Shown here piece by piece: positions 1-11,996 of a stretch of 64,000 bases of DNA (position 1 is the first letter of the stretch; every line of letters starts with the position of its first letter). Source of the stretch: Muraenolepis orangiensis (Eukaryota; Chordata; Actinopteri; Gadiformes; Muraenolepididae). Location: assembly GCA_027704905.1 (NCBI GenBank), contig CM051005.1, positions 26,658,245 through 26,722,244 of the forward strand. Direction: 5' to 3'. Below the pieces are notes generated by a model. That model saw only the letters and a list, made by a program, of their open reading frames with translations, had not been told where the DNA came from and searched no databases. The translations under genes and the position numbers were made by a program.

Positions 1-36
<36 letters not shown>
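1..36. repeat. (CA)n microsatellite at window edge
   Basis: Pure CA dinucleotide run of 18 units, cut by the window start. Confidence 0.97.
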
Positions 37-1470
<1,434 letters not shown>

Positions 1471-1729
1471 TGGTAATGGATACTGTTTTATAGCACTTTT
1501 ATCCAAAGCGCTTTACAAGTCATGCATCACATTCACCTATTCATACACATTCAACACATACAACCACCGACGGCGGAGTCAGCCATGCAAGGAGACTGCC
1601 AGCACGTCAGGAGCAGTTAGGGTTAGGGTGTCTTGCTCAAGGACACCCCGACAGAGGAGCTTTGGGATCGAACCAGCAACCTTCCGGTTGTGAGGCGACC
1701 GCTCTACCTCCTGAGCTATACTGCCGCTG
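1471..1729 (-). mobile_element. tRNA-derived SINE, minus strand
   Basis: Read on the minus strand, it starts with a tRNA-like head. The A-box-like TAGCTCAGGAGGT and the B-box-like GGTTCGATCCC are both present, followed by a body with the 'CTTGAGCAAGACACCCTAACCCTAA' type segment. It ends with a tail resembling 'AAAGCGCTTTGGATAAAAG'. The same body and tail recur at 59,701-59,945. The A and B boxes imply RNA polymerase III transcription of the founder, but this copy is a dispersed repeat and not a tRNA gene. Confidence 0.8.
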
Positions 1730-1977
1730 TCTCTGGTCTCTGGGCTGGCAGGCTGGCAGATCCGTCACCCGGTGCTCCCATTTCCGCGGAAGGTGGAAGG
1801 TGGAAAAAAACACAGCCCTGGATTGGGTGGTGGGGGTGGGGGAGGGGGGCGGGGGGAGGTCATCAGCCCTAGGGGCTGTGTGTTTATTTTTGTTTTGACA
1901 TTTTGAAGCACATTTGTGACTAATGCATTTATTTTTCATTTCATATGTGTGGTTCCCAAGTAAGGCACGTGCACGGT

Positions 1978-1998
1978 CACACACACGTGCACGCACGC

Positions 1999-2043
<45 letters not shown>

Positions 2044-2147
2044 CACACGTGCAAACACACACACAGAAACAGAAACACACACACACACACACAGAAACAC
2101 ATACACACACACAGAAACCGAAACACACACACATGCACACAAACACA

Positions 2148-2192
<45 letters not shown>

Positions 2193-2214
2193 ACACACAC
2201 ACAGATACGGAAAC

Positions 2215-2292
<78 letters not shown>

Positions 2293-2320
2293 ACACACAC
2301 ACAGATACGGAAACACACAC
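1978..2320. repeat. Complex (CA)n microsatellite with internal duplication
   Basis: CA-rich tract with GA and AA interruptions. A segment containing CTGACACACACACAGATACG occurs twice, near 2,190 and 2,290. That indicates duplication of a whole block and not only slippage of dinucleotides. Confidence 0.93.
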
Positions 2321-2515
2321 GTATGCACAGCGCTGACAACTGTGCGTTGGGGGACGGCGTGCTGTGTGACGACCAATCAACGGCTGGCAATTTGTATGCA
2401 AATCAGGCGGCTCCCAAATGAGGCTATTAGCGCTTAATGCATCGGAGAACATTCAGACACATCGCCACCTCTCGTCTCCCGGGAGCACCGAGGTGTCGTC
2501 GGGCCGATCCTCCAG

Positions 2516-2600
2516 GAGGGGGGGGGGTGGGGAGAAGGAGAGGAGGGGGGGAGAGAGAGGAGGGGAGGAGAGGAGAGGAGGGGGGGAGAGAGGAGAGGGG
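2516..2600. repeat. Purine/G-rich low-complexity tract
   Basis: Almost pure G/A on the plus strand with many runs of four or more G. Such DNA can form triplex or G-quadruplex structures, which is general knowledge and untested here. Confidence 0.85.
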
Positions 2601-2746
2601 GTGGACGACCACTAACCTCAGATGTGTTTTAATGTCCACAACTAGTGGCATTTAGCAGTGGGGGCCCCCGGTCTCATCTTGCCCACTAATGATAACGACG
2701 GCTCTGTGGCTACGAGTGTATCCAGGAAAGGAAGTCTACAAACACA

Positions 2747-2880
2747 AAGGAGGGAGGAGGGAGGGAGAGGGGGAGGGGGGGGGGGGCAGGGGAGGGGTGT
2801 GATGGGGGGGGGGGGAGGCAGGGGAGGGGGGGGGGGGCAGGGGAGGGGTGTGATGGGGAGGGGGGGGGGGGGGGGGAGGG
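2747..2880. repeat. G-rich tract with tandem GGGGCAGGGGAGGGG-type units
   Basis: G/A-rich minisatellite. A unit containing GGCAGGGGAGGGGTGTGATG occurs at about 2,785 and again at about 2,836. Many G runs of 6 to 14 are present. Confidence 0.85.
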
Positions 2881-3037
2881 TCTCCATAAGCTTCAGGGGG
2901 CCATCATTGAGAAAGCATCTCTGTTTCACAATTATGACTCTTTAGTGTTATTCTTTTATGTACTATTATCTCAAATCAACAATACAAATGTCTAGTCCAA
3001 TGAGGCTATTTGTACTAAGGAACATCCATAACAAACA

Positions 3038-3047
3038 TCTATGTATA

Positions 3048-3097
<50 letters not shown>

Positions 3098-3128
3098 TGT
3101 ATATATATATATTTATATATATATATGA
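3038..3128. repeat. (TA)n microsatellite
   Basis: Imperfect TA dinucleotides interrupted by CA and TG pairs, in AT-rich flanks. Confidence 0.9.
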
Positions 3129-3529
3129 TCACAATCTGAACCAAATAGGGAACACTTTGTAAAATATATTATAAATATATATTTAGGTGGATTCAATGGA
3201 TTGAATTGAATGAGGACCTGGGCAGATCAATAAGATAATCTTGTCTGATATAGCGTGTTGCATTCAGAAACACCTCCGTGGACCATTGTTCTGTGTTCTC
3301 CATTGTTTATTTCTTAGCCTACACCTGGCACCCAGGGCAAATCTCCCAACAAGGGCTCTTTATTCCTCTCCGGCTAAATTAAAAAAAAGAAAAAGAACAC
3401 GTCGAGAGACGTCCGAGAGAGATTTACTCTCAGCCTATTGATTGATGAAGCTTGGAGCCTTAAACACAGAAGACAGAGAAGTAGAGCAGGGCATTGAGAT
3501 GCAGACTGACTTGAGGTTTGATATACATT

Positions 3530-3775
3530 GGACGGCCGGATAGCTCAGTCTGTTGGGAATTGAGGCTTTGGAACCGGATGGTTTATGGTTCAAGTCCCCG
3601 AAACTGCTGTGGTGCCCTTGAGCAAGGCACCAGACCCCCAACCCTGCTCCCCAGGCAGCTGGATATACAACACTGCCCACTGCTCCTAATACTAGGATGG
3701 GTTAAATGCAGAGAAACACATTTCACTGTGTGTGTACATGTATGTGACCAATCAAGAGTATTCAAATCCTCCAGA
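3530..3775 (+). mobile_element. tRNA-derived SINE, second family
   Basis: The head carries an A-box-like GATAGCTCAGTCTGTTGGG and a B-box-like GGTTCAAGTCCCC. The body includes 'CCCTTGAGCAAGGCACCAG'. The tail includes 'ACTAGGATGGGTTAAATGCAG' (given in part), then a GT-rich end. The same head or tail recurs at about 5,940, 19,566, 32,474 and 42,497. It is the most complete copy of this family in the window. Confidence 0.82.
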
Positions 3776-4371
3776 TTTGACTAATTACTAATACATATAC
3801 GTATATGTGTTATACATGTAGGCAGTGGTAGGTAGCACTGCAACAGCCGGCTGGGATCAAACTTGTCTCAGAATGAGACCAAGCAAAGGACAGATGCCCC
3901 ATCTGGGGAGTACATACTATAGTCAACTATAACGGGCTGCAATCTGCAATGCTTCAGAGCACCACACAGCTCTCTATTAATAAGCAAACATCTTCCTCCT
4001 CTCCCCCTTCTCTTTTCACATTTTAATAGCCTGTGATATTTCCCCCCTGTTCTTTTCTGGGGCATCTGCCAGCCGACGGTGCCGGTGGTTGGGGTTTTGG
4101 CCGCTAAACATTTAGCAGCTGTTGACCCAAAGGATAGAAGAGAGCCTCGGCAGCAAGAGACAACTGTTTACACGTTGCTCTCGTTTTGTACAATTTATTA
4201 TAATTGTTTTGTGGGTACGCAGGCGTCTCTTTAACGAATCCCGTATCTCACAACGACAGACCCTCCCCCCTACCCGAGGGGAGGTACTCAAACCAAAAGA
4301 TGTTTGGCGTATCCAGAAAGTTAATTGTGTAAATGAAGGGTACGTACGTAACTACTGTACGTGCAATTTTA
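3776..4371. other. Unassigned intergenic sequence
   Basis: No recognisable coding domain or repeat family apart from short low-complexity tracts. Confidence 0.6.
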
Positions 4372-4450
4372 CCATGTCTGTAAAGCGCCTTGGGCGTCCA
4401 GAAAAGCGCATATGAATGTATTATTATTATTATTATATTATTATTAATAT
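4372..4450 (+). mobile_element. SINE-like 3' tail with (ATT)n
   Basis: A short segment with the AAGCGCCTTGGGCGTCCAGA type motif, AAAGCGCATATGAATG and an ATT trinucleotide tail. It closely resembles the 75-bp segment inserted in the L1 element at 33,876-33,950. Only the 3' tail is present. Confidence 0.6.
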
Positions 4451-5022
4451 TACTGTGCAGGTGGCAATTTTGACACACCAAAAATAAATGCATTGTACAA
4501 AATACATAAACTTTTCGTGCTTTTGGATCCATACTGTTCTTCATCGCAAATACTGCAGATTTTCTTGGGAAGGGGGAGGAGGGGGGGGTTGAAAATTAAA
4601 CTATGAACACAATTGCATCGCAAATCATGTACGTGAACATGCATTGATTTTCCCGAATTGAGAATTGAAGCCTGTTGGTCAGTGTATGGATCGTATCATC
4701 ATCTGTTCTTCTCAATGTAGATGGAGGTCAAAGAGTCTGTGGAAAGTGGTCACACCTATAGATTTTATTTATCACAGGTCATAAATAACCGGACACATAA
4801 CAATAAATAAGAAGGGGTGCATGCATTGGCTTCCAAGATAAACACCCACATTGGAAGGGATTTGGCTGTGACCGCTCAGTGTCACGGCCCCATCTGATAC
4901 CAGACCCCCAGTGGTCTGCTGCTGGTCCCTGTTTCTATTCTCTATGTTCTATGTGTAGACCTCACTACAGAGAGGGGCCACAGTGGCTCATTGACAACAC
5001 ACCTGTGAGACGACACTGAGGA
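4451..5022. other. Unassigned intergenic sequence
   Basis: Nothing recognisable before the CT tract. Confidence 0.6.
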
Positions 5023-5223
<201 letters not shown>

Positions 5224-5250
5224 GTTTTCCCAGACGGTGGACAGGGTTGT

Positions 5251-5435
<185 letters not shown>

Positions 5436-5704
5436 CACAGCATCATTCACGCTTGCCACCTGTCCCATAGACACTGATTTCACTGACTGGACCATACACA
5501 CCTGTTTTGCTTTATTTTGGTTAACTTTAGTTGTTGAAATGACAAAACATTTAGTGCACCTTCTTATTTGTGTGTTGGTCAGCTATTTGTTATGGTCTTG
5601 AGCCAGGCCATGGCCTGTTCCTGACCACAGTTCAGAATAGACGATATGTGTCCATGCATGCTGTGTATGTTATGTATATAGTGGACCATTCAGCTACTAG
5701 TTCA

Positions 5705-5740
<36 letters not shown>
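5705..5740. repeat. (AT)n microsatellite
   Basis: Short run of AT dinucleotides flanked by unassigned sequence. Confidence 0.9.
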
Positions 5741-5747
<7 letters not shown>

Positions 5748-5939
5748 ACCATTATATTTCCAAAATGTGGTGTCATTAATTCCTACAGCCAGCACTGTTG
5801 TTAACTCTGCCATCGGAGAAGGACCGGAGGTTATGTCTTCACCCTTGTTTGTTTGTCAGTCTGTGTGTTTGTTTGTCTGTTAGCAAGATAACTCAAAAAC
5901 GTATATACTGAATTGCACAAAACTTGGTGGTTACAGGAG

Positions 5940-6160
5940 GACAGTCTGTTGGGACTTGGCTTGTGAACCAGAGGGTTGCCAATCCCCGAAAAGGTGTGGA
6001 GTGAGAACTGCTACTTGGAAAAGGGTGCCAGTTCGCTGAAAATACAATAGCTGCCCACGGCTAATAATACTAGGATGGGTTAAATGCAGCAAAACTAATT
6101 GAACTGTGTGTGTACCAATAAAGAGGATTGAAAATCCTCCAGATTTAGATTTAGATTACT
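5940..6160 (+). mobile_element. Degenerate SINE, same family as 3,530
   Basis: Shares AGTCTGTTGGGACT with other heads of the family, and the tail segment TACTAGGATGGGTTAAATGC and the end 'AAATCCTCCAGATTTAGA'. The head is eroded and the middle is diverged. Confidence 0.65.
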
Positions 6161-6476
6161 TAAGGGCCAAGAAAAATGTGATCCAGTGGATCCAGAGGAT
6201 GTGTTGGTGTGGTGGAGGTGTGCGCTCCACTGAATGCCCTCTAGTTCCCATGGTAACACAGTTAAGGTCATGAGGCTTTTGACGACTTGCGGTCTGGTTT
6301 TGGATTGAAAGTGGGTTAAATCGAGTGTTGTTTTTATGTTAAATGTTCAATGTTTCTATATGGGAACATCTGTCAAACCACACACACACAATGTCCCCGT
6401 TTTGTTTGGCTACCAATAACTTGGCTTTAGATGTGAAAGCACCCAAACATATGTTGTTAGTCCCTCTGTTAATGTT

Positions 6477-6769
6477 GGTTAGGGTTAGGGTTAGAGTTAG
6501 AGTTAGAGTTAGAGTTCTGGTTAGGGTTAGGGTTAGGGTTAGGGTTAGGGTTAGGGTTAGGGTTAGAGTTAGAGTTCTGGTTAGGGTTAGGGTTAGGGTT
6601 AGGGTTAGGGTTAGGGTTAGGGTTAGGGTTAGGGTTAGGTTAGGGTTAGGGTTAGGGTTAGGGTAGGGTTAGGGTTAGGGTTAGAGTAAGTAGATAGGGT
6701 TAGGGTTAGGTTAGGTTAGGGTTAGGGTTAGAGTAAGGGTAGGGTAAGGGTTAGGGTTAAGGTTAGAGT
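6477..6769 (+). repeat. Interstitial telomere-like (TTAGGG)n array
   Basis: About 290 bp of TTAGGG repeats, with TTAGAG variants, one-base-short units (TTAGG) and a higher-order duplication. A block with GAGTTAGAGTTCTGGTTAGG occurs at about 6,500 and again at about 6,565. It is internal to the window and flanked by ordinary sequence, so it is an interstitial block and not a chromosome end in this assembly. Confidence 0.95.
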
Positions 6770-8023
6770 TAACATAATATATTCAGTCCACACATCACCC
6801 CACCGATATTTACAACTTTTATTTAGACAGCTATGTGATTTAATGGTTGATTGATTGATTGATTTTCTTTAAATCAAACATGAATTCAACATCAACTTAA
6901 TTCCTCATTCAAATGTGGGGGAATTAACTGAAAAGACAAACAACAAACAAAACCCTTCAAATTCATAACCCACACTGCTCACCAGCCATCAGTCATCCAT
7001 CCACAAAGCTCAAAGCTCAAAGCTCAAACACCAGTTGTGAGTCTCAATTCTGTTACACGTCACCGTATTTCCCCCAGGTGATTGACAGGTTGCTCGGTCC
7101 TCCAGAGGAAGCGTACACCTGCCACAAAGCTCAAAGCTGAAAGAGATATTATTCACTGGGTTTGGCCAATTTTCACAAAAAAAGCCATGCAGAGTCCAAA
7201 GAGAGTCCTATTTATATGCACTCATGTTTTGTGGATATGTGTAAGTATCCTTCAGTGACGGTAATGGGCTTCTGTTGGTGTTTTACCCATCATGCACCTG
7301 CATGTCATTATTGAGAGCCTCAGTGCTGAGCCAAAAAAAGAAAAAAATAAGAAACTTTTTGTAAACTTTCTGGAATATCCCTCAAACAGCTCCCCACACA
7401 TCCTACCCCTGTTCCCAGTCGAATGGGAGCCCCCCCCCAACATCAGGTGGATACTTAAAGTGTGGATGGGTGAGCGGGAGGGGCTTAAGGAGCTTGTTGG
7501 CAGGCCAGACACCATGCTTATCCAGTCAGCACATTAACAGGGGGGTGAGGCTACAGGAGCTACAGAACACATGCGGAGGGGAGGAGACGGCTTCCACGGC
7601 GAAGGCACCGCCGTCCTCCCTCCATCACCACCACCACCACCACCACCCGGAGCCGGATGACGGAGCGGCGTTCACACCGGCTCTGGCAGCAATGAGCGTT
7701 TAAAAAAAAAACACACAAGGAGGAGGAGACCGGATGACCTAAGGAGGGAAGGAGCGGAGGATGGGGGTGAGGTGAGGTCAGGGAGGGAGAAGCGGGGGGG
7801 GGTGAGGTGAGGAAGGGAGGAGGGAGGGAGGAGAGCAGGGACTGGAGAAATAAAAGCAAACATAGCATCGACAACAACACACAACAACACACAACAAACA
7901 ACAAACAGGAAGGGAAGCAATGACTCCGAAAAGCAATGAGCCGAAAGCTCATCAGGTGACATGGTGGCTCACCTGATGGTGGGTCACCCCCCCCCCCCCA
8001 CTACAGAAGAGGTTACATCAATC
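6770..8023. other. Unassigned; includes a short histidine-run open frame
   Basis: A CAAAGCT-type short direct repeat lies at 7,005-7,026 and again at 7,122-7,137. An open frame at 7,470-7,703 encodes a run of eight histidines from CAC codons in a GC-rich patch, ending just before an A run. I do not recognise it. The rest holds low-complexity purine tracts (7,740-7,830). Confidence 0.45.
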
Positions 8024-8568
8024 TGTTATGCCACACGGGGCATAAATGGATTGTTGCTTGCGGAACCCCGGGGTAATACAGACAGAGTCGGTGGCAAAAG
8101 GAGTTCAATAACCTGTAGGCGTCTCTATTGGATATTGCTCCAATGAATAAACTGATATGAGGTGTGAACAAACAACTATGTGTGTGTAAATTACGGAAGT
8201 AATAATACAATGTGTAAAGCGACTTACATGAGTGCAAAATGGAAATCCAAACAGGAGGTGTTGTAATGATGTGCTGCGGGGAAAAGTCCAAAACAAACAC
8301 AAAAATATCCAGGGTAGAAATCAAAGTCGAAAAATCCAACAAAAGAAAGAAACAAGCTAAATAAACCAACGGGGGGGAAAAACAGGAGTTCACGGGAGAT
8401 TGCAAAAAGGGTCTTCACGGGGAATCACGGAGGAATCGGCTAGAGAGTCTCAGGTTGTAACAACGGGGAAAGTTCTGGCAACGAGTGACAAAGGAGCAGA
8501 GTCTAAATAGGGAGCCTGATTGGGAATAGGGAACAGGTGGGCTGACGTGAATATGGCCTTCTGTGACA
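8024..8568 (-). repeat. Probable 3' LTR of the decayed chromovirus
   Basis: Read on the minus strand, this 545-bp stretch begins TGTCACAG and ends GGCATAACA, so it has TG...CA ends. It directly follows the integrase C-terminal/chromodomain frame, as a 3' LTR should. An AT-rich CTATTTAGA box lies early in it. No second LTR copy remains in the window, so the ends are an inference from the terminal dinucleotides and the position. Confidence 0.5.
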
Positions 8569-8938
8569 GTGTTCTCCTGGGTGTAGTAACCCCAGGTGGA
8601 AAACAGGGGGAGGCAGAGGAGCGTGGCTGGAGAGGAGAGTGGTTTGATGCTGGAAAAACAGTATCCCCATCTCTAGGGGTGACACCAGGCGGCCTTCCAG
8701 GGGCATCGGGGTGGGCCTGGTAGAAGGCTGTGAGCAGGAAGGGGTCGGCCAGGTAGCTAGGAGGGACCCAACTGCGATCTTCCGGACCGTAGTCCTCCCA
8801 GTCCACCAGGTACTGGAATCCCCTGCCTCGTCGGTGAACCGCCAGGAGCTCCTTAACCGTCCAGACCGGGTCGCCATCTGTGAGGACAAGGGGTGGTGCA
8901 GGGGCTGGAGCGGGAGTAGACAAGGTGCTGACAGACAA
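8569..8938 (-). pseudogene. Ty3/gypsy chromovirus integrase C-terminus with chromodomain
   Basis: The minus-strand frame reads a chromodomain-like segment with VWTVKELLAVHRRGRGFQYL, then VDWEDYGPEDRSWVP and a tail rich in proline. In chromoviruses this domain sits at the C-terminal end of integrase and targets insertion to chromatin. The frame starts abruptly at about 8,938, where a LINE fragment was inserted. The matching GPY/F-like integrase segment continues on the other side at about 9,420-9,535. The frame runs on towards 8,450 through the predicted LTR, so that part is not coding. This is a remnant of a dead element. Confidence 0.8.
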
Positions 8939-9415
8939 GGATTTTAATAGACTAGATTAGATAAGATTAGATTTAAATTTATTGTCAATGTTATTGCCCA
9001 CCACCGTTGTGTCATCGGAAAACTTGATGATGGTGATTGTACCATGTACAGGAGTGCAGTCGTGGGTGTGAAGAGGGAGTAGAGGAGAGGGCTCAGGACA
9101 CAGCCCTGGGGAACGCCGGTTTTCAGGGTGAGTGTGGAGGAGGTGAGATTGGCTAATCTGACTGACTGGTGTCTGTCGGTTAGGAAGTCTAATAACCAGT
9201 TACAAACAGAGGGGTTAATGTCAAGGTTCTTGGTTTTCATGAGGTCACCATGTTTGAAGATGAGTTTGGAGGGGATGATGGTGTTAAATGCTGAGCTGAA
9301 GTCGATGAACAGCATTCTCACGTGGTTGTTGCTCTCACCCAGGTGCGAGAGAGTGGAGTGAAGAGCTGAGGAAATGGCGTCCTCCGTGCTCCTGTTCTCA
9401 GGCTAGGCAAATTGG
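8939..9415 (-). mobile_element. 5'-truncated LINE fragment (Rex1/L2-like RT)
   Basis: The minus strand encodes RT motifs: MLFIDFSSAFNTIIPSKL, then a thumb-side segment NWLLDFLTDRHQSVRLAN, and GVPQGCVLSPLLYSLFT. It also has a shifted remnant of the catalytic motif (SDDTTVVGN) at about 8,990-9,020. The 3' side ends in repeated GATTAGA-like units near 8,950, as expected for Rex1/Babar-type LINEs, which end in short tandem units. It interrupts the chromovirus integrase, so it inserted later. A stop and frameshifts make it inactive. Confidence 0.8.
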
Positions 9416-9872
9416 TATTTATCCAGTAGGATCCAATAGGAACACGGGATGAACATTCATGGTTGGGAGAAAATTGAGACGTACCGCAGAAGGGAGGACA
9501 CAAACAATGGTGTAGGGGCCGACATAACGAAGCCTGAAAAACAGTCGGGGGGGGTCAATTAAAATTGCATCACCATATACTCAAAGTTGTCCGAAGTGGG
9601 TATTGAACGCCGTCTTCCACTCGTCCCCCTCCCTGATGTGGACGAGGTGGTCGGCGTTGCAGAGGTCTAGTTTAGAAAAAATAATTGTGGCGTGGGTCAA
9701 GGTTTTAAAATTGGAGCTCATCAGGGGTAAGTGGTAGCGATTCTTTATCGTGACGTAATTCAGGGCCCGAAAGTCTATGCGAGGTCACCACCCTTCATCT
9801 TAAAAAAAAAAAAACATCCTGCCAACAGGGAAGACGAAGGGGGGATGATTCCGTATGCCAGGGATTCCATGC
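9416..9872 (-). pseudogene. Chromovirus RT fragment joined to integrase fragment
   Basis: On the minus strand, 9,590-9,872 encodes a Ty3/gypsy RT N-terminal portion (IDFRALN-type motif seen as FRALNYVTIKNRYHLPL, then IREGDEWKTAFNTHFG). At about 9,540 it jumps directly to an integrase C-terminal segment (RLRYVGPYTIVCVLPSAVR). Everything between (RT core with the catalytic aspartates, RNase H, integrase core) is missing, so a large internal deletion occurred. A stop lies where RT normally has a tryptophan or leucine near the 'GG' turn. An A run at about 9,801-9,814 preserves the phenylalanine-rich strand. Confidence 0.75.
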
Positions 9873-11996
9873 AGGCTGTTCTCATAAACAATATGTAGGA
9901 TTCCCTACGAAAAAGCAGTGCACTTTGTTTCGTAGGAAATCATACGTATCAACCTAGTGCGCATGTGCAAACTTCTGCAGCTATGTCAAGCACAGTCACG
10001 TTTCCTTGTATTCTTGGTGGAACAAATAATAGATAGATAGATCGTTTCGGCATTATAAATGTTTTGATAACATTTCTAGCAAGAAATGTGTGTTTTACTC
10101 TCACATGCTTTGTTCAGTGAATTTATACGATCTTTAGTTTTTGAGTTATTACGAATATTTGTTCAGGTTTCTATCGTTGCTATGGACACTGATATCACTG
10201 CCGCCTTATTGTTCTGTTACGTTTATGATTTAAGTACATTTTTAAGTGTATTACTAATCCATCGGTTTGCAGCGGCCCGTCTCGTTCGGAAACCACATTA
10301 TATGTTTAAAAATCGATATAAACCACATTCTTAACACAAATAGATCGTGGGACGAGACCCGGACGTGTGCAAAGAACTACACTTTGCACCGTGCTGTGTC
10401 CAGGTTTTGTAGTTCTAATGTGTTTTCCCTATTATGTGAAAGTGTGACCATGGATCTTTTCATCTTATTGTAGGAATTGCTTGTCGACAAACACACTGGC
10501 GTGGTTATCTTTTTATTAGTAAGAGGGTGAAATCATGTTTTTTACAGGTTGTGACCCTGCTGAGTGACGCCCCCAATTTACCCTTGCTTATGGTAGTAGA
10601 GGTCAAGAGCTTTCCAAATCTGTTGATCCATGTCTGTAGCACTTTTTTTGGCTTCCCTGTAAGCCTTCAACGGTGGCACAGGTTCCAGGTTCAAAGGGCA
10701 CCCCTGAGGAGTAGGAACCCCTCACATACTGACATATGTTACTCTCTAGATCAAGACCTTTCCAATGATGTCTTTATGGTTGTCCTACGACTACGTTTTT
10801 CTAATTTTCTAATTAGACTTATTTTCATCTTGCTCCAAGCCAAGGCTACTTGCAGGTGTACTTTCTCTGAACCTTTTAGGGCCAATCTGGATCAAATCAG
10901 TCAAACATGTTTTAAGGGGTATGAAGTAGCCAAATATATTGATGTTTGCCTTATTCACAGTCATACCTTTCAATTTGGACCGGTTTAGACTCGATTTTAT
11001 TGTTTAACATTCTTATTTTCCAATTCAACTTAATATTATCACGTCTCAACCAGCCTGCAGAGGGCGCTAAAATCCGAACCTAGATTCAATCTAAACCTAA
11101 ACATGTAAATAATAAGAATTAAATCATTGATAAAAACAAACAATTTCACAGAATAAAAGGAGAGCTGATGACTTAAACCAGTGGTCCCCAAACTTTTTTT
11201 GGGAGGGCCAGATCATAAATAAGTAAGTAAATCTCTGGAGAACAGGTCTACAGTACCTTAGTTGAGGGGGGGGGGGGTTAATGATTGTTAACAGGGGGAG
11301 GGGGTGCGTGACACAAACGTACTTTCGCGTGTCACCATAGCAACGGATATACATGTTGCAGAATCTTCGTCATAACTAATAAACTAAAGATTGTATACAT
11401 TCATTGAACAATGTTTTTTAAACTTAAGTGCATATTTCTCAGTCTAAATGTTATCAAACCATATTTTAGAGTAACCTTAACCTTGTTTGTATTGTGAGAA
11501 AAAAAGTCAAGTGTTATTTTAGACATGATTTCAGCTGCTCTGTTCGCCGACTGAAAGTGGCGTGAACGAACGTACGTACGATTCCTGCCAAACAAAGTGC
11601 ACTGTTTTTTCATGGGAATGCGTTGCTGCAGGTTGTTGCGCAAACGTACTTATAAATAGCTGGAGTGTGCATATGCACTGATGGCTCTGAAAAAATGTCC
11701 GTGGAAATATTCATAATAACTATGAAACTAAAGATTGTATACATTCACTGAAGGACGATTGTGACAAATAATGGCCCATTTCTTGCTAGAAATATTAATG
11801 GCCAAACTATATGATTTTTTAGCATTTTCCACTGAGAATACGCGGAAAGTCGGCCATGTTACTTTGTGTTCCCGCTGCAGTGGGATGCGCATGCGTAACT
11901 GATGCTCTACGTACGATCTCCTACGAAACAAAGTTTTTGCACAGTTTTTTGTAGGATATCCTACTAACCGGCACATGAGAATGCGTTGTTCCGTGA
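9873..11996. mobile_element. DNA element with long (~280 bp) inverted terminal repeats
   Basis: The left arm (about 9,873-10,165) and the right arm (about 11,700-11,996) are inverted copies of each other. Shared landmarks include a TTTGTTTCGTAGGA segment, TTTCTAGCAAGAAATG, and TTCAGTGAAT...TATAC...ATCTTTAGTTT followed by ATTA(C/T)GAATATTT. A further partial copy of the inner arm lies at 11,360-11,410. The interior has open frames (one of 153 codons at 10,527-10,988) that I cannot match to any transposase. It splits the chromovirus between its gag/pol N-terminal part and its RT. Superfamily unknown; I did not find a convincing target duplication. Confidence 0.72.
11179..11260 (+). mobile_element. 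hAT-type terminal fragment
   Basis: Starts CAGTGGTCCCCAAACTTTTT and continues GGGAGGGCCAGATCATAAAT, a terminus style common in vertebrate hAT-family repeats. The opposite end is not visible, so it is a fragment nested in the long-TIR element. Confidence 0.5.

Noticed and set aside
1637..2452. Long Cys-Val and Thr-His open frames over CA/GT tracts (also at 4,942, 15,239, 26,142, 50,664)
   Set aside because: They are dinucleotide microsatellites without stop codons and have no protein-like composition outside the repeat.
3530..3620. Possible tRNA gene
   Set aside because: A and B box motifs are present, but the same head recurs at several sites with a shared non-tRNA body and tail. It is a SINE head.
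6343..6666. Frame with alternating Arg-Val over TTAGGG repeats
   Set aside because: It is a translation of the telomere-like repeat.
8450..8568. C-terminal extension of the chromodomain frame
   Set aside because: It falls within the predicted LTR and shows no domain.
10527..10988. 153-codon frame as transposase of the long-TIR element
   Set aside because: No DDE-type, zinc-finger or other transposase motif is visible, and the frame could be chance in AT-rich DNA.
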